Below, piece after piece: positions 17,740 to 26,005 of a stretch of DNA of 64,000 nucleotides (positions are counted from its first letter, which is position 1; every line of letters begins with the position of its first letter). A program made the translations under genes and the position numbers. Below the pieces are notes generated by a model that saw nothing but the letters and a program-made list of their open reading frames with translations, had not been told where the DNA came from and made no database searches. The DNA is from ELB16-189 sp018266435. GTDB lineage: Bacteria > Bacteroidota > Bacteroidia > Cytophagales > Cyclobacteriaceae. The DNA lies in the NCBI GenBank assembly GCA_030123525.1, contig CP126125.1, forward strand, positions 3,410,001 to 3,474,000, in the 5' to 3' direction.

Positions 17740-18075
17740 TGAGGAAAAAAACAAAATTAAAATTCGTAACCCCGCAGACTCGAGTGCTGAGTTGAGTTCC
17801 CTTTTCTGCGGCAGTTTGTAAAAATTAGTTACGCTACTACATAATAAATGGACTTATTGCTATACATTTCGTAATGATAAATCCATTCTCTGATGTGCAC
17901 CCAACATCAACTACCGCCTGCTGTGGGTATACAATTTGAGTATATTCAACTACGATAAGTTGTATAGAATTGTCATTGAGCAAGTGCTTGAGTGCAGGGC
18001 TTACTGTAAAAATGAAGAGATGTTCCAGATAGAATGGTAGGGAACGATGATTCTGGTGCAAATTCTCTGGCTTAG
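17740..18075. other. Intergenic stretch without a supported gene
   Basis: The 336 bases between gpsA and the HIT gene hold a seven-base inverted repeat (CCGCAGA 17772-17778 with TCTGCGG 17815-17821) and an open frame of 74 codons (17837-18061, minus) without recognisable features. The frame follows the HIT gene by 14 bases and cannot be excluded, but its composition gives no support. Confidence 0.5.
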
Positions 18076-18477
18076 CTAATTCAAAAGAAATTTTTCTTTA
18101 ATTCGTTTGGCTGTATCAGCAAATTCTTCTTTGCTCAATTTCAGTTTTGGGTTGGCGAAATTAATATCGTGCATGCTATTCATAGGAACCAAGTGCATGT
18201 GGGCATGAGGTACTTCAAAACCAATCACGGCCACCCCTACCCTTTTGCAGTTCGTTACCGCTTGTATAGCTGATGAAATTTTTTTAGCAAAAACCATAAG
18301 GGATGAAAGTGTACTCTCATCCAAATCAAAAAAATAATCAATTTCTATTTTAGGAATAACCAACGTGTGCCCCACGGCCAATGGGTTGATATCCAAAAAG
18401 GCAATAAAATTCTCATCTTCTGCTACTGTGTAACTTGGAATTTCTCGATTAATAATTTTAGTAAAGATGGAAGGCAT
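18076..18477 (-). CDS. HIT family nucleotide-binding protein
   Basis: A 133-residue histidine-triad protein, probably a dinucleoside-polyphosphate or AMP-conjugate hydrolase of the HinT/Fhit type. The start FTKIINREIPSY and FLDINPLAVGHTLVIPK are typical, and the triad is HAHMHLVP near residue 110. It lies 20 bases downstream of greA on the same strand, an arrangement that suggests a common transcript. The physiological substrate cannot be read from the sequence. Confidence 0.93.
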   Translation of the reverse strand: MPSIFTKIINREIPSYTVAEDENFIAFLDINPLAVGHTLVIPKIEIDYFFDLDESTLSSLMVFAKKISSAIQAVTNCKRVGVAVIGFEVPHAHMHLVPMNSMHDINFANPKLKLSKEEFADTAKRIKEKFLLN

Positions 18478-18497
18478 GACCGGGTGTTGAAAATAAG

Positions 18498-18971
18498 TTA
18501 TCCAATATTTACTACCTCAAATTCCATTTCTCCGGCCGGTGTTTTTACTTTGGCAAAGTCGCCTTTCTTTTTTCCGAGCAGACCTTTGCCAATGGGCGAT
18601 TGGGTAGAAATTTTCCCAGCTTTTAAGTCCGCTTCTTCCTCACTGACTAATGTATAGGTTACCGAGGCTCCGTTTTTTTTATTCTTGATTGTAACTTTTG
18701 AAAGGATCGAAACTGTGGATGTATCAATTTTAGATTCATCGATTAAGCGGGCATTACTTACTAAATCTTCGAGCTTGGCAATTTTTGCTTCGAGGTGGCC
18801 TTGTGCATCTTTGGCAGCATCGTACTCGGCATTTTCGCTCAGGTCGCCTTTATCACGGGCCTCGGCAATCTGCCGGGCTATGTCGGCACGTCCTTTGGTT
18901 TTAAGGTGGCTTAGCTCTTGGGTGAGTTTATCCAATCCTTCTTTGGTATAATAAGAAATTTTCTTACTCAT
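18498..18971 (-). CDS. greA: Transcription elongation factor GreA
   Basis: Rescues backtracked RNA polymerase by stimulating transcript cleavage. The 157-residue product has the coiled-coil N-terminal domain with the acidic tip region GDLSENAEYDAAK, and the C-terminal domain with SPIGKGLLGKKKGD. Length is standard. A TTG-N19-TATCTTTG promoter lies upstream at 19052-19081, and the terminator hairpin of the preceding gene lies between that promoter and the start codon. The HIT gene follows closely. Confidence 0.96.
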   Translation of the reverse strand: MSKKISYYTKEGLDKLTQELSHLKTKGRADIARQIAEARDKGDLSENAEYDAAKDAQGHLEAKIAKLEDLVSNARLIDESKIDTSTVSILSKVTIKNKKNGASVTYTLVSEEEADLKAGKISTQSPIGKGLLGKKKGDFAKVKTPAGEMEFEVVNIG

Positions 18972-19015
18972 AACTCGTTTCCGTTTGTAAAAATTTTCGG
19001 ATCAACAAAAAATAA

Positions 19016-19048
19016 AAACAACGGCTTCTGCATAAGAAGCCGTTGTTT
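19016..19048 (-). terminator. Hairpin terminator of the pentapeptide-repeat gene
   Basis: Perfect 14-base arms (19016-19029 with 19035-19048) around a five-base loop, followed on the minus strand by TTTTTATTTTTTG. It lies 35 bases past the stop at 19084. It also falls in the predicted 5' leader of greA. Confidence 0.85.
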
Positions 19049-19051
19049 AGG

Positions 19052-19081
19052 CAAAGATAGTTTTTTAGATTAGTTAAACAA
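19052..19081 (-). promoter_or_regulatory. Candidate promoter for greA
   Basis: TTG (19079-19081) and TATCTTTG (19052-19059) on the minus strand, 19 bases apart, fit the Bacteroidota consensus. The start of transcription would fall inside the adjoining terminator hairpin, about 75 bases before the greA ATG. Confidence 0.45.
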
Positions 19082-19083
19082 AA

Positions 19084-19926
19084 TCAACTGCCTACCAATT
19101 CGGGTATGGCCAATTTCACTTCGCTTAAAATGGAGTCATCAAATTTGGCCAGGTATAAGGTTTTAGCTTTGGCCAATTGATCCACCGTCAATCCTTTTGC
19201 TCCGCGCAAGTCGGCTTTGTACAAACTGGCATTTTCAAAATCAGCCCCCATCAAGTAACTGTTTTGCAGGTTGGCTTCCATCAGGTAGGCGTTTTTGAAA
19301 TTGGCTTTGATGAGAAAAGCATTTTCAAAATTTGCTTTGATCATAAATGCATCGTTAAAATTTGCCCCACTGGCATACGCTCCTTTTAAATTGGCCTGAT
19401 TCAAATTGGAGTTTTCAAAATTAGTTTGATTTAAGCGTGTATTCTCCAAATCCGTTTCAATCAGTGAAGAATGTGTAAGATTAGCTGAGTTAAGATTAGA
19501 TGACCGTAAATTAACATGACTCAGGTTAGTGCGCGAGAGGTGACAATTCACCAAGTTGATTTCATAAATCTTATGACGGTTCAGCCTTTTGATATTTCCT
19601 ACCGTGCGGAAGGCGGCCTCTTCTGATTCCCACAAACGAAAATCATCAATCTCATCTTTGTACGTGCGGATGCGCTGACGCACTTCGCCATTTTGATTAA
19701 GCCAGAAAATTAAAATACCGATCACGGCAATATCGAAGATCATGCCGTGAGCCTGAGACAATATCTGCCCCACAAACCCGTGAAAATCTTCCAGGTAATA
19801 AGGCAAACTCAATCCCAGCACTACAATGGTTATCCCTATCAGTACTAATGTGCTGGTGAGCAGTGGTTTCTCCACTATCTCATCAAATTTTTCTTGCAAC
19901 TTTTGTCTGATGGACTTTTTTGACAT
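19084..19926 (-). CDS. Pentapeptide-repeat membrane protein
   Basis: A 280-residue protein with two N-terminal membrane segments (about residues 22-43 and 60-80) and, from about residue 120, some two dozen pentapeptide repeats of the A(N/D)LxX form (for example NSNLNQANLKG), which fold as a right-handed quadrilateral beta helix. Fold and membrane location are well supported; function is not known for most of the family. No partner gene is adjacent. A TATTTTTG box lies at 19968-19975 upstream (minus strand), and a terminator follows. Confidence 0.85.
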   Translation of the reverse strand: MSKKSIRQKLQEKFDEIVEKPLLTSTLVLIGITIVVLGLSLPYYLEDFHGFVGQILSQAHGMIFDIAVIGILIFWLNQNGEVRQRIRTYKDEIDDFRLWESEEAAFRTVGNIKRLNRHKIYEINLVNCHLSRTNLSHVNLRSSNLNSANLTHSSLIETDLENTRLNQTNFENSNLNQANLKGAYASGANFNDAFMIKANFENAFLIKANFKNAYLMEANLQNSYLMGADFENASLYKADLRGAKGLTVDQLAKAKTLYLAKFDDSILSEVKLAIPELVGS

Positions 19927-19967
19927 GTATCGTTTGGCAAATGGAAGGTACTAAATAAATTGTGTGG

Positions 19968-19975
19968 CAAAAATA
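19968..19975 (-). promoter_or_regulatory. Candidate -7 box for the pentapeptide-repeat gene
   Basis: TATTTTTG on the minus strand matches TAnnTTTG about 40 bases ahead of the ATG. No correctly spaced TTG is seen. Confidence 0.3.
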
Positions 19976-20192
19976 AATTTGTGTACCAAGCTATACATCA
20001 CTCATTTGAAACAGATATTACATCTGTTGGAGTGTTTTTCATCCTTTACTATTCGGCTTTACCTGACCGGAAGCGATTGAACCCGGCAGTTGAACAATCC
20101 AAGCATGTGGCTAAATTTCATATTTTTATTATTCTAATTTAATACGGCATAAAGTGGCCTTGATCGCTTTGGCTGAGGGTAATTCTGGCGAC

Positions 20193-21560
20193 TTATAACA
20201 AGACATGCACCGTCATAAAATAGATTGTGAGGCCCAGCAAGTCGCTGGCCGTAGTAATAAAAGGGCCCGATGCAAGAGCCGGGTTAAACCCCAACCGGCT
20301 GATAAAAATAGGCGTAAGGGTACCCACAAATGAAGAAAACATTACGACACAAAACAGGGCAAACGAAACAATGAATGACAAGCGGTGATTATCAAAAAAA
20401 ACGTACGTGGCTGCCAACACAATAACCGAAAGCAACAGTGCATTGAGTATAGCTACATAAAACATCTTCATCAGCCTTTTCCAAATCCCTTCGTCCAGGT
20501 AACCTGGATTTGCCAGGCTTTGCACCACCAACCCGGAAGACTGAATACCTACGTTTCCACCCGTAGCCTGAATGAGCGGAACAAAAAAAGCGATTGCAGC
20601 AATTTTTGTCAGCTCATGTTCAAAAAAGCCCATAAACCTTGCACTGAGCATTCCGCCAAAAATACCGATGAGCAACCAAGGCAGGCGGGCTCGTACATTT
20701 TTTAGAAGCGTGTCATCTTCTTCTACATCTTCCGTTATACCGCTCATCAACTGGCGTTCTTCCTCGGCCTGATCAGAAATCACATCCACTACATCGTCAA
20801 TAGTGATGCGGCCAACCAACTGCCCTTGTACGTTTACTACGGGCACCGACTCCAAGTCGTATTTTTTCATGATCTCTGCCACCTCACGTTCTTCCATGTA
20901 AGTTTCTACAGGGGTAATGTCATCTTCACAAATATCTTTTACGAGCGTTTTTGAATCAGATAAAATCAATTTTTGAAGCGCCACATGACCCAGTAATTTA
21001 TCTTTCTCATCCACAACGTAAGCAGTGTAAAACTTGGCTACATTTTCTGCCTGCTTTCTGATTTCATCTATACACTCAACCACAGTCCAGTTGGCGCGCA
21101 CACGGATTAGTTCCTTTGCCATCAATCCACCTGCCACGTGTTCGTCATAGCGTAGCAGGTCAATGACCTGAGTTTTTAAGTCCTGATCGAGATTACCAAT
21201 AATCTCCTCGCTGACTTGGATGGGCAGTTCGTTTAAAATGTCGGCCACATCATCTGAGTCTAATTGATTTACAACCTCGGTCAGTTCTGCAGCCGAATAG
21301 ATTTCGAGTATTTTCTTGCGGGTGTCTGTATCCAGGTCATTTACAATTTGTGCCCGCGTGGGTAGCGGAAGGATATCGAGTACAAATTTTGATTCCTCGC
21401 TGCTGAATTCATACAAAAGCGAAGTAATGTCAGCGGGGTTTACTTCTTCAAGAATAGCAGAGATAAAAGCAGCGTCACGCTCATTCAACGCTTGCTGAAA
21501 GCGGTCATGAAATTCTTGTGTCAGTTCAAATTTTGTGGCTTGCTCCACGGCTCTTTTCAA
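20193..21560 (-). CDS. mgtE: Magnesium transporter MgtE
   Basis: A Mg2+ channel/transporter of the inner membrane, gated by cytosolic Mg2+. The 455-residue product has the N-terminal superhelical MgtE_N domain, a CBS pair (about residues 135-260, with ITIDDVVDVISDQAEEE), the linker helix, and five C-terminal membrane helices with the pore segment FFVPLIQATGGNVGIQSS and FISRLGFNPALASGPF. The length is normal. Its first 35 bases overlap the end of rsmA, so translational coupling is likely. Confidence 0.95.
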   Translation of the reverse strand: MKRAVEQATKFELTQEFHDRFQQALNERDAAFISAILEEVNPADITSLLYEFSSEESKFVLDILPLPTRAQIVNDLDTDTRKKILEIYSAAELTEVVNQLDSDDVADILNELPIQVSEEIIGNLDQDLKTQVIDLLRYDEHVAGGLMAKELIRVRANWTVVECIDEIRKQAENVAKFYTAYVVDEKDKLLGHVALQKLILSDSKTLVKDICEDDITPVETYMEEREVAEIMKKYDLESVPVVNVQGQLVGRITIDDVVDVISDQAEEERQLMSGITEDVEEDDTLLKNVRARLPWLLIGIFGGMLSARFMGFFEHELTKIAAIAFFVPLIQATGGNVGIQSSGLVVQSLANPGYLDEGIWKRLMKMFYVAILNALLLSVIVLAATYVFFDNHRLSFIVSFALFCVVMFSSFVGTLTPIFISRLGFNPALASGPFITTASDLLGLTIYFMTVHVLL

Positions 21561-22320
21561 TTTCAGTAGTCAGTGAGATAAAATTTTCTACGCTCAACTG
21601 TTCGGCTCGTTTATCCATGAAGGGATGTTTTAAAACCGAATCGGGTAAATTTAATGGTTTGAGCGCGTTGCGCAATGTTTTCCTTCTATTTTGAAAAGAC
21701 TGTTTCACTACTTTTCGAAAGAGAACTTCATCGCATGAAAGCCGGGTTCGTTCATTCCGTAGTAAGCGGATCACGGCAGACATCACGTTGGGTGGTGGGT
21801 AAAAAACACCCGGTGGTACTTTATACAACAACTCAATTTTATAAAATGCCTGAAGCAAAACACTCAAGATACCATACGTTTTGCTTCCCTCTTTTTCGGC
21901 CAGCCGGTCAGCCACTTCTTTTTGCAACATGCACACAACCTGCTCTACTTGATCATGGTGGTCAAGTATCTTAAAAAAAATCTGTGAAGAGATGTTGTAT
22001 GGAAAATTACCAATGATATGAATTTTATTGTTGGTCAGGTCATTCAGATTCATCTCCAAAAAATCGCCTTCGTGGATGCGGGGTGTCAAGTGTGGAAAAT
22101 GTACTTTCAGGTAAGCAACCGACTCGCGGTCAATCTCAGCCAATTGCAAATCAACGTCTGGCCGTTGACTTAAAAACTCCGTCAGCACGCCCGTGCCAGG
22201 GCCAATCTCGAGAACAAAACTTTTTTCTTTTAACTGAAGAGAGGCCACAATTTTAGACGCAATGTTTTTGTCTTTCAAAAAATGCTGGCCAAGAAATTTT
22301 TTAGGGCGAACCACAGTCAT
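21526..22320 (-). CDS. rsmA: 16S rRNA (adenine(1518)-N(6)/adenine(1519)-N(6))-dimethyltransferase
   Basis: Dimethylates two adjacent adenines in the 3' hairpin of 16S rRNA during small-subunit maturation. The 264-residue product shows KKFLGQHFLKD, the SAM-binding EIGPGTGVLTEFL and the catalytic NFPYNISS motif, then the C-terminal RRKTLRNALK helix. The ATG at 22320 is directly preceded by a TGAATCTTGAATTTTGAATC-type micro-repeat in the leader. mgtE overlaps its end by 35 bases. Confidence 0.96.
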   Translation of the reverse strand: MTVVRPKKFLGQHFLKDKNIASKIVASLQLKEKSFVLEIGPGTGVLTEFLSQRPDVDLQLAEIDRESVAYLKVHFPHLTPRIHEGDFLEMNLNDLTNNKIHIIGNFPYNISSQIFFKILDHHDQVEQVVCMLQKEVADRLAEKEGSKTYGILSVLLQAFYKIELLYKVPPGVFYPPPNVMSAVIRLLRNERTRLSCDEVLFRKVVKQSFQNRRKTLRNALKPLNLPDSVLKHPFMDKRAEQLSVENFISLTTEIEKSRGASHKI

Positions 22321-22357
22321 TCAAAATTCAGGATTCAAAATTCAAGATTCAGGATTG
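22321..22357 (-). repeat. Low-complexity TTGAATC-type tract ahead of rsmA
   Basis: Read on the minus strand, the leader is a chain of CCTGAATC/TTGAATTTTGAATC words ending immediately before the rsmA ATG. It resembles the tracts ahead of fabD and efp in composition and orientation. Confidence 0.6.
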
Positions 22358-22409
22358 ATTTAACTAACTTGTGCCTTTTAAATTTTTTTACATTCTGAAT
22401 TTTTTACCT

Positions 22410-23423
22410 GTGACCGATAAACCCAAAATAGGTATTACTCTTGGCGACCCTAACGGTATCGGCCCGGAAGTAGTGATTAAAGCTTTGACCGATAACCGTG
22501 TGTTCAATTTGTTTACACCCGTGGTTTATGGCTCTACGCGCGTACTGTCATTCTACAAAAAGCAACTCAACCAAGAGGAATTTAATTACAGCCAAACCAA
22601 GAATGATTCACTCTTTTTTCCGAAAACAGTAAACGTGATAAACTGCTGGGAAGAAGCTATGGAAATAACTCCGGGTGTCGCCTCAAAAGCAGGCGGGAAA
22701 TATGCCCTGTTGAGTTTAAAAAAATCAGTTGAGGACTTGAAAGCTGGAGTAATTGACGGCTTGGTAACAGCTCCCATTGATAAAAACACTATTCATGGAG
22801 ATGAGTTTCCGTTTCATGGCCACACGGAATACTTGACTAAAGAATTCAATGCAGGTGAAAGCCTGATGTTACTTGTGGGCCAGAAACTAAAAATAGGTTT
22901 GGTCACAGAACACATTCCCATAAAAGAAATTGCCAAACACATTACACGCGATCGGGTGGAACTGAAAATCAGGTTGATGGAAATGTCGCTGAAAAAAGAT
23001 TTCGTTATTCAAAAACCAAAAATTGCTGTATTGGGGCTCAATCCTCATGCCAGCGATGAAGGTTTGCTGGGCACAGAAGAAAACGAATTTATTAAACCTG
23101 TAATTGCCGATCTCAAATCAAAAGGCAAACTGATTATGGGGCCCTTTCCAGCCGATGGATTTTTTGGCTCAGGGCAACATACCAAATACGATGGAATTAT
23201 AGCTATGTATCACGACCAGGGCTTAGTGGCCTTTAAGGCGTTGGAATTTTCAAACGGAGTAAACTACACCGCTGGCCTGCCGATCGTACGCACATCGCCC
23301 GATCACGGCACTGCCTATACCCTTGCCGGAAAAAACCTGAGCGATGAAAGTTCCATAAGGCAAGCCATTTATCTGGCCTGCGACATTATAAAAAACAGGC
23401 AGGCAAGCCAGCAGGCAACTTAA
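22410..23423 (+). CDS. pdxA: 4-hydroxythreonine-4-phosphate dehydrogenase
   Basis: An NAD-dependent enzyme of the DXP-dependent pyridoxal phosphate pathway. The product (337 residues from GTG at 22410) shows KPKIGITLGDPNGIGPEV at the start, GHTEYL for metal/substrate binding, GPFPADGFF, YHDQGLVAFK and RTSPDHGTAY near the end. An upstream GTG at 22371 would add 13 hydrophobic residues with no family counterpart, so 22410 is preferred. It diverges from rsmA. Confidence 0.94.
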   Translation: MTDKPKIGITLGDPNGIGPEVVIKALTDNRVFNLFTPVVYGSTRVLSFYKKQLNQEEFNYSQTKNDSLFFPKTVNVINCWEEAMEITPGVASKAGGKYALLSLKKSVEDLKAGVIDGLVTAPIDKNTIHGDEFPFHGHTEYLTKEFNAGESLMLLVGQKLKIGLVTEHIPIKEIAKHITRDRVELKIRLMEMSLKKDFVIQKPKIAVLGLNPHASDEGLLGTEENEFIKPVIADLKSKGKLIMGPFPADGFFGSGQHTKYDGIIAMYHDQGLVAFKALEFSNGVNYTAGLPIVRTSPDHGTAYTLAGKNLSDESSIRQAIYLACDIIKNRQASQQAT

Positions 23424-23477
23424 CGACTCGATCATCCGTTTATCCCATCTCACTTTATTAAGAGCAGAGATAATTTA

Positions 23478-23485
23478 TATTTTTG
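23478..23485 (+). promoter_or_regulatory. Candidate -7 box for the TerB-like gene
   Basis: TATTTTTG matches TAnnTTTG and would start the transcript near 23492. This supports the ATG at 23504 over the TTG at 23483. No matching -33 TTG is seen. Confidence 0.3.
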
Positions 23486-23503
23486 AATCAAGTAAACATT
23501 CAA

Positions 23504-23890
23504 ATGGATATTGTTACCCAAAAGCAGCTCAATATTTTAATTCAATTGGCTGAGGCCGACAAGCACTTTGCACAGTCAGAGCGTGAAATGATTATGAAGA
23601 TAGCCAAAGAGAGAAATTTTTCAGAAGAAGCTGTCATTCATTTAATCCGTCATCCGGAACCCATCGAATCACTGGGCGCACTTAGCTATGACCAAAAAAT
23701 TGAATACCTCAACGCTTGCATTAACCTGATCAATGTTGATCACAAAATATTTGAAAGCGAGCTCATCTTTGTAAAAAATATAGCCATCAAGTTGGGTTTT
23801 AAGAAATCTGTCGTAGAATTTCTAACCAGCAACCAGAATAAATTAACCCCTGCTGAACTAAAATCGAAAATACTGAACGAATATTGTTGA
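23504..23890 (+). CDS. TerB-like (tellurite resistance family) protein
   Basis: A 128-residue, all-helical cytoplasmic protein. The pattern QLAEADKHFAQSEREMIMKIA followed later by LINVDHKIFESELIFVKNIA resembles the paired acidic DxxxxxxE helices of the TerB/DjlA-N fold, which binds metal ions. The ATG at 23504 is preferred over the in-frame TTG at 23483, which overlaps a possible -7 promoter box. The gene stands alone between pdxA and yceD. No link to tellurite is implied, since the fold is widespread in membrane-stress proteins. Confidence 0.75.
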   Translation: MDIVTQKQLNILIQLAEADKHFAQSEREMIMKIAKERNFSEEAVIHLIRHPEPIESLGALSYDQKIEYLNACINLINVDHKIFESELIFVKNIAIKLGFKKSVVEFLTSNQNKLTPAELKSKILNEYC

Positions 23891-24030
23891 TTCAGTCATT
23901 AGTTTACCTCAAAGCACCCGAAAACTGCTGTTTTTAATCATTCTGACGGTATTTACTCTTCAATACCTCCCAGACAACCGGCCGCTGATAAAAAACAAAA
24001 GACAATTATCATAAATCAGCTAAAATCTGA

Positions 24031-24038
24031 TAAATTTG
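24031..24038 (+). promoter_or_regulatory. Candidate -7 box for yceD-rpmF
   Basis: TAAATTTG matches TAnnTTTG about 22 bases ahead of the yceD ATG. No TTG at standard spacing. Confidence 0.4.
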
Positions 24039-24060
24039 CCGTCTTATTTTTAAAACCGAG

Positions 24061-24564
24061 ATGGTAAATAAGTACTCAGTAAACATTCTCGGCCTTTCAA
24101 AAGGTATTCACACGTTTGAATTTCAATTGGGTGAAGATTTTTTTGAAAAACTGGGCCGGGAAACAGCTGAAACAGGAAATTTAGCCGTCAAGGTTATTCT
24201 CGATAAAAGAGAAACGTTCATTGAAGCTGAGTTTACTATAACAGGCAGTGTCCGGTTGATTTGTGACCGCAGTTTGGATGAGTTTGATTACCCAATCACC
24301 CTATCCAAAAAAGTGGTCTTTAAATACGGAGAAAAGCCACAGGAAATCAGCGATGAGATTATCATCATCCAGGCCAAGCAAGCTCAACTTGAACTAGGTC
24401 AACTCATGTACGAGTTTATTTCATTGGAAATACCTATGAAAAAACTCCATCCGCGGTTTATTGATGAAACCTCTGACGACAGCATGGTCTATTCATCTAA
24501 AACAGAAGATGAAAAAATAGAACCGATAGACCCGCGATGGGAAAAATTGAAAAAGTTAAAATAG
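24061..24564 (+). CDS. yceD: DUF177 (YceD) protein, 23S rRNA accumulation family
   Basis: A 167-residue DUF177 protein. Genes of this family sit directly before rpmF in most bacteria, and in E. coli and plants YceD is linked to 23S rRNA accumulation. The central VRLICDRSLDEFDYPI segment matches the family's conserved Cys-containing core, although here only one cysteine of the usual CxRCL pair is seen. The acidic C-terminal tail ending PIDPRWEKLKKLK is typical. rpmF begins 19 bases downstream. Confidence 0.9.
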   Translation: MVNKYSVNILGLSKGIHTFEFQLGEDFFEKLGRETAETGNLAVKVILDKRETFIEAEFTITGSVRLICDRSLDEFDYPITLSKKVVFKYGEKPQEISDEIIIIQAKQAQLELGQLMYEFISLEIPMKKLHPRFIDETSDDSMVYSSKTEDEKIEPIDPRWEKLKKLK

Positions 24565-24583
24565 AGAATATAAATTTTTAGTT

Positions 24584-24775
24584 ATGCCAAATCCGAAACG
24601 AAAAACCTCTAAGACCCGCAGGGATAAGAGAAGAACTCACTACAAAGCTACTGCCAATGCGGTGGCTATATGCCCTACCACAGGCGAAAGCCATTTGCCC
24701 CATCGTGCCTTTTGGCATGAAGGTAAATTATATTTCAAAGGAAATGTGGTCATGGAAAAAGAAGTACTAGCCTAA
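24584..24775 (+). CDS. rpmF: 50S ribosomal protein L32
   Basis: A 63-residue large-subunit protein, recognised from the start MPNPKRKTSKTRRDKRRTHY and the LPHRAF segment. Zinc-binding L32 carries four cysteines; here only C30 is present (CPTTGESHLPHR), so this is a zinc-independent C- form. It follows yceD closely and is followed by a strong terminator, so plsX and fabH do not share its transcript as they do in many bacteria. Confidence 0.96.
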   Translation: MPNPKRKTSKTRRDKRRTHYKATANAVAICPTTGESHLPHRAFWHEGKLYFKGNVVMEKEVLA

Positions 24776-24865
24776 CCGCATGACCTCTTTTTTGATCAGC
24801 CCTATTCTTTTTTGTTTAAAAACTTGTAGCCACAAAGCTCACTAGGTTAAAACATGATTTTTTAT

Positions 24866-24890
24866 ATGCCCGAATACCTTCGGGCATTTT
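24866..24890 (+). terminator. Terminator after rpmF
   Basis: A nine-base stem (ATGCCCGAA with TTCGGGCAT) with a TACC loop, followed by TTTT. It lies 90 bases past the rpmF stop and 24 bases ahead of fabH. Confidence 0.75.
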
Positions 24891-24913
24891 GCTTTACATG
24901 AAAAACAGATCAC

Positions 24914-25903
24914 ATGAATAAAATCAGAGCAGCAATAACGGGCGTAGGTGGATATGTGCCCGATTACGTGCTAACCAACAAAGAACTGGAAACCATGGTG
25001 GAAACCAGCGATGAGTGGATCACCTCCCGCACGGGTATCAAAGAACGAAGAATTCTAAAGGGAGAAAACCGAGGAGTATCCGTCATGGGCATTGCGGCTG
25101 TAAAAGATATGCTGGCCAAAACTAAAATTGATCCCAAAGAAATAGACTGCGTCATCTTTGCCACGGTAACAGCCGACATGACCTTTCCGGCAACGGCCAA
25201 CATTGTGGCCACAGCCGTTGGTGCCACCAATGCTTTTAGTTACGATATGGGGGCAGCCTGTTCGGGTTTTCTTTATGCACTGATCACCGGAGCCAGTTTT
25301 ATTCAATCTGGTATGTACAAAAAAGTGGTTGTCATTGGAGGCGATAAAATGTCTTCCATTCTCGATTATAAAGACCGCACTACGTGCATCATCTTTGGAG
25401 ATGGGGCTGGCTGTGTCTTGCTTGAGCCCACGACCGAAGAATTAGGCGTGATGGATTCAATTTTAAGAAGCGATGGATCAGGCGAAACCTACCTGCACAT
25501 GAAAGCAGGCGGCAGCCGCTTGCCGGCATCGCACGAAACCGTGGATAAACGACTGCACTACGTTTACCAGGAAGGCTCGGCCGTGTTTAAGTTTGCCGTT
25601 ACCAATATGGCCGATGTTTCTGCTCAGTTAGCCGAGCGGAACCACCTCACAGCCGAAACCATCACCTGGCTGGTACCTCACCAGGCCAACAAAAGAATCA
25701 TTGATGCCACGGCCCACCGGGTGGGCATTACCGATGATAAAGTAATGATGAATATTGAACGATATGGAAATACTACGGCCGGCACCATTCCCCTCTTGCT
25801 ATGGGATTATGAAAAAAAACTTAAAAAAGGTGATAACTTAATATTGGCTGCTTTTGGTGGGGGATTTACCTGGGGTGCGGTATACATTAAATGGGCTTAT
25901 TAA
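24914..25903 (+). CDS. fabH: 3-oxoacyl-ACP synthase III
   Basis: Condenses acetyl-CoA (or a branched starter) with malonyl-ACP to begin fatty-acid synthesis. The 329-residue product has the full catalytic triad: C116 in GAACSGFL, H256 in VPHQANKR and N286 in YGNTTAGTIP, with standard length. Starter specificity cannot be read reliably. The plsX gene often found between rpmF and fabH is absent here, and a terminator separates it from rpmF. Confidence 0.96.
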   Translation: MNKIRAAITGVGGYVPDYVLTNKELETMVETSDEWITSRTGIKERRILKGENRGVSVMGIAAVKDMLAKTKIDPKEIDCVIFATVTADMTFPATANIVATAVGATNAFSYDMGAACSGFLYALITGASFIQSGMYKKVVVIGGDKMSSILDYKDRTTCIIFGDGAGCVLLEPTTEELGVMDSILRSDGSGETYLHMKAGGSRLPASHETVDKRLHYVYQEGSAVFKFAVTNMADVSAQLAERNHLTAETITWLVPHQANKRIIDATAHRVGITDDKVMMNIERYGNTTAGTIPLLLWDYEKKLKKGDNLILAAFGGGFTWGAVYIKWAY

Positions 25904-25965
25904 ATCCTCCATTGGTTACAAAAAGCCGATCAACTTAAACCAGTATAACCTAAAACTTGCAGTAT

Positions 25966-26003
25966 TTTTAAATTTTGAATTTTGAACTTTTAATCTTGAA
26001 TCT
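25966..26003 (+). repeat. Low-complexity TTGAATTTTGAAC tract ahead of efp
   Basis: The efp leader is built of TTTTGAAT/TTTTGAAC/ATCTTGAATC words in the sense orientation and ends three bases before the ATG, like the leaders of rsmA and fabD. Confidence 0.6.
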
Positions 26004-26005
26004 AA

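Noticed and set aside
17837..18061. 74-codon minus-strand frame behind the HIT gene
   Set aside because: Right strand and spacing, but no recognisable domain, signal or membrane pattern; left as unsupported rather than excluded.
20011..20027. Small hairpin ACAGAT-ATTAC-ATCTGT as a terminator
   Set aside because: A six-base AT-rich stem without a following T run, and far from the end of any gene on that strand.
19960..20142. 60-codon plus-strand frame between the pentapeptide-repeat gene and mgtE
   Set aside because: No family features and no promoter; probably chance.
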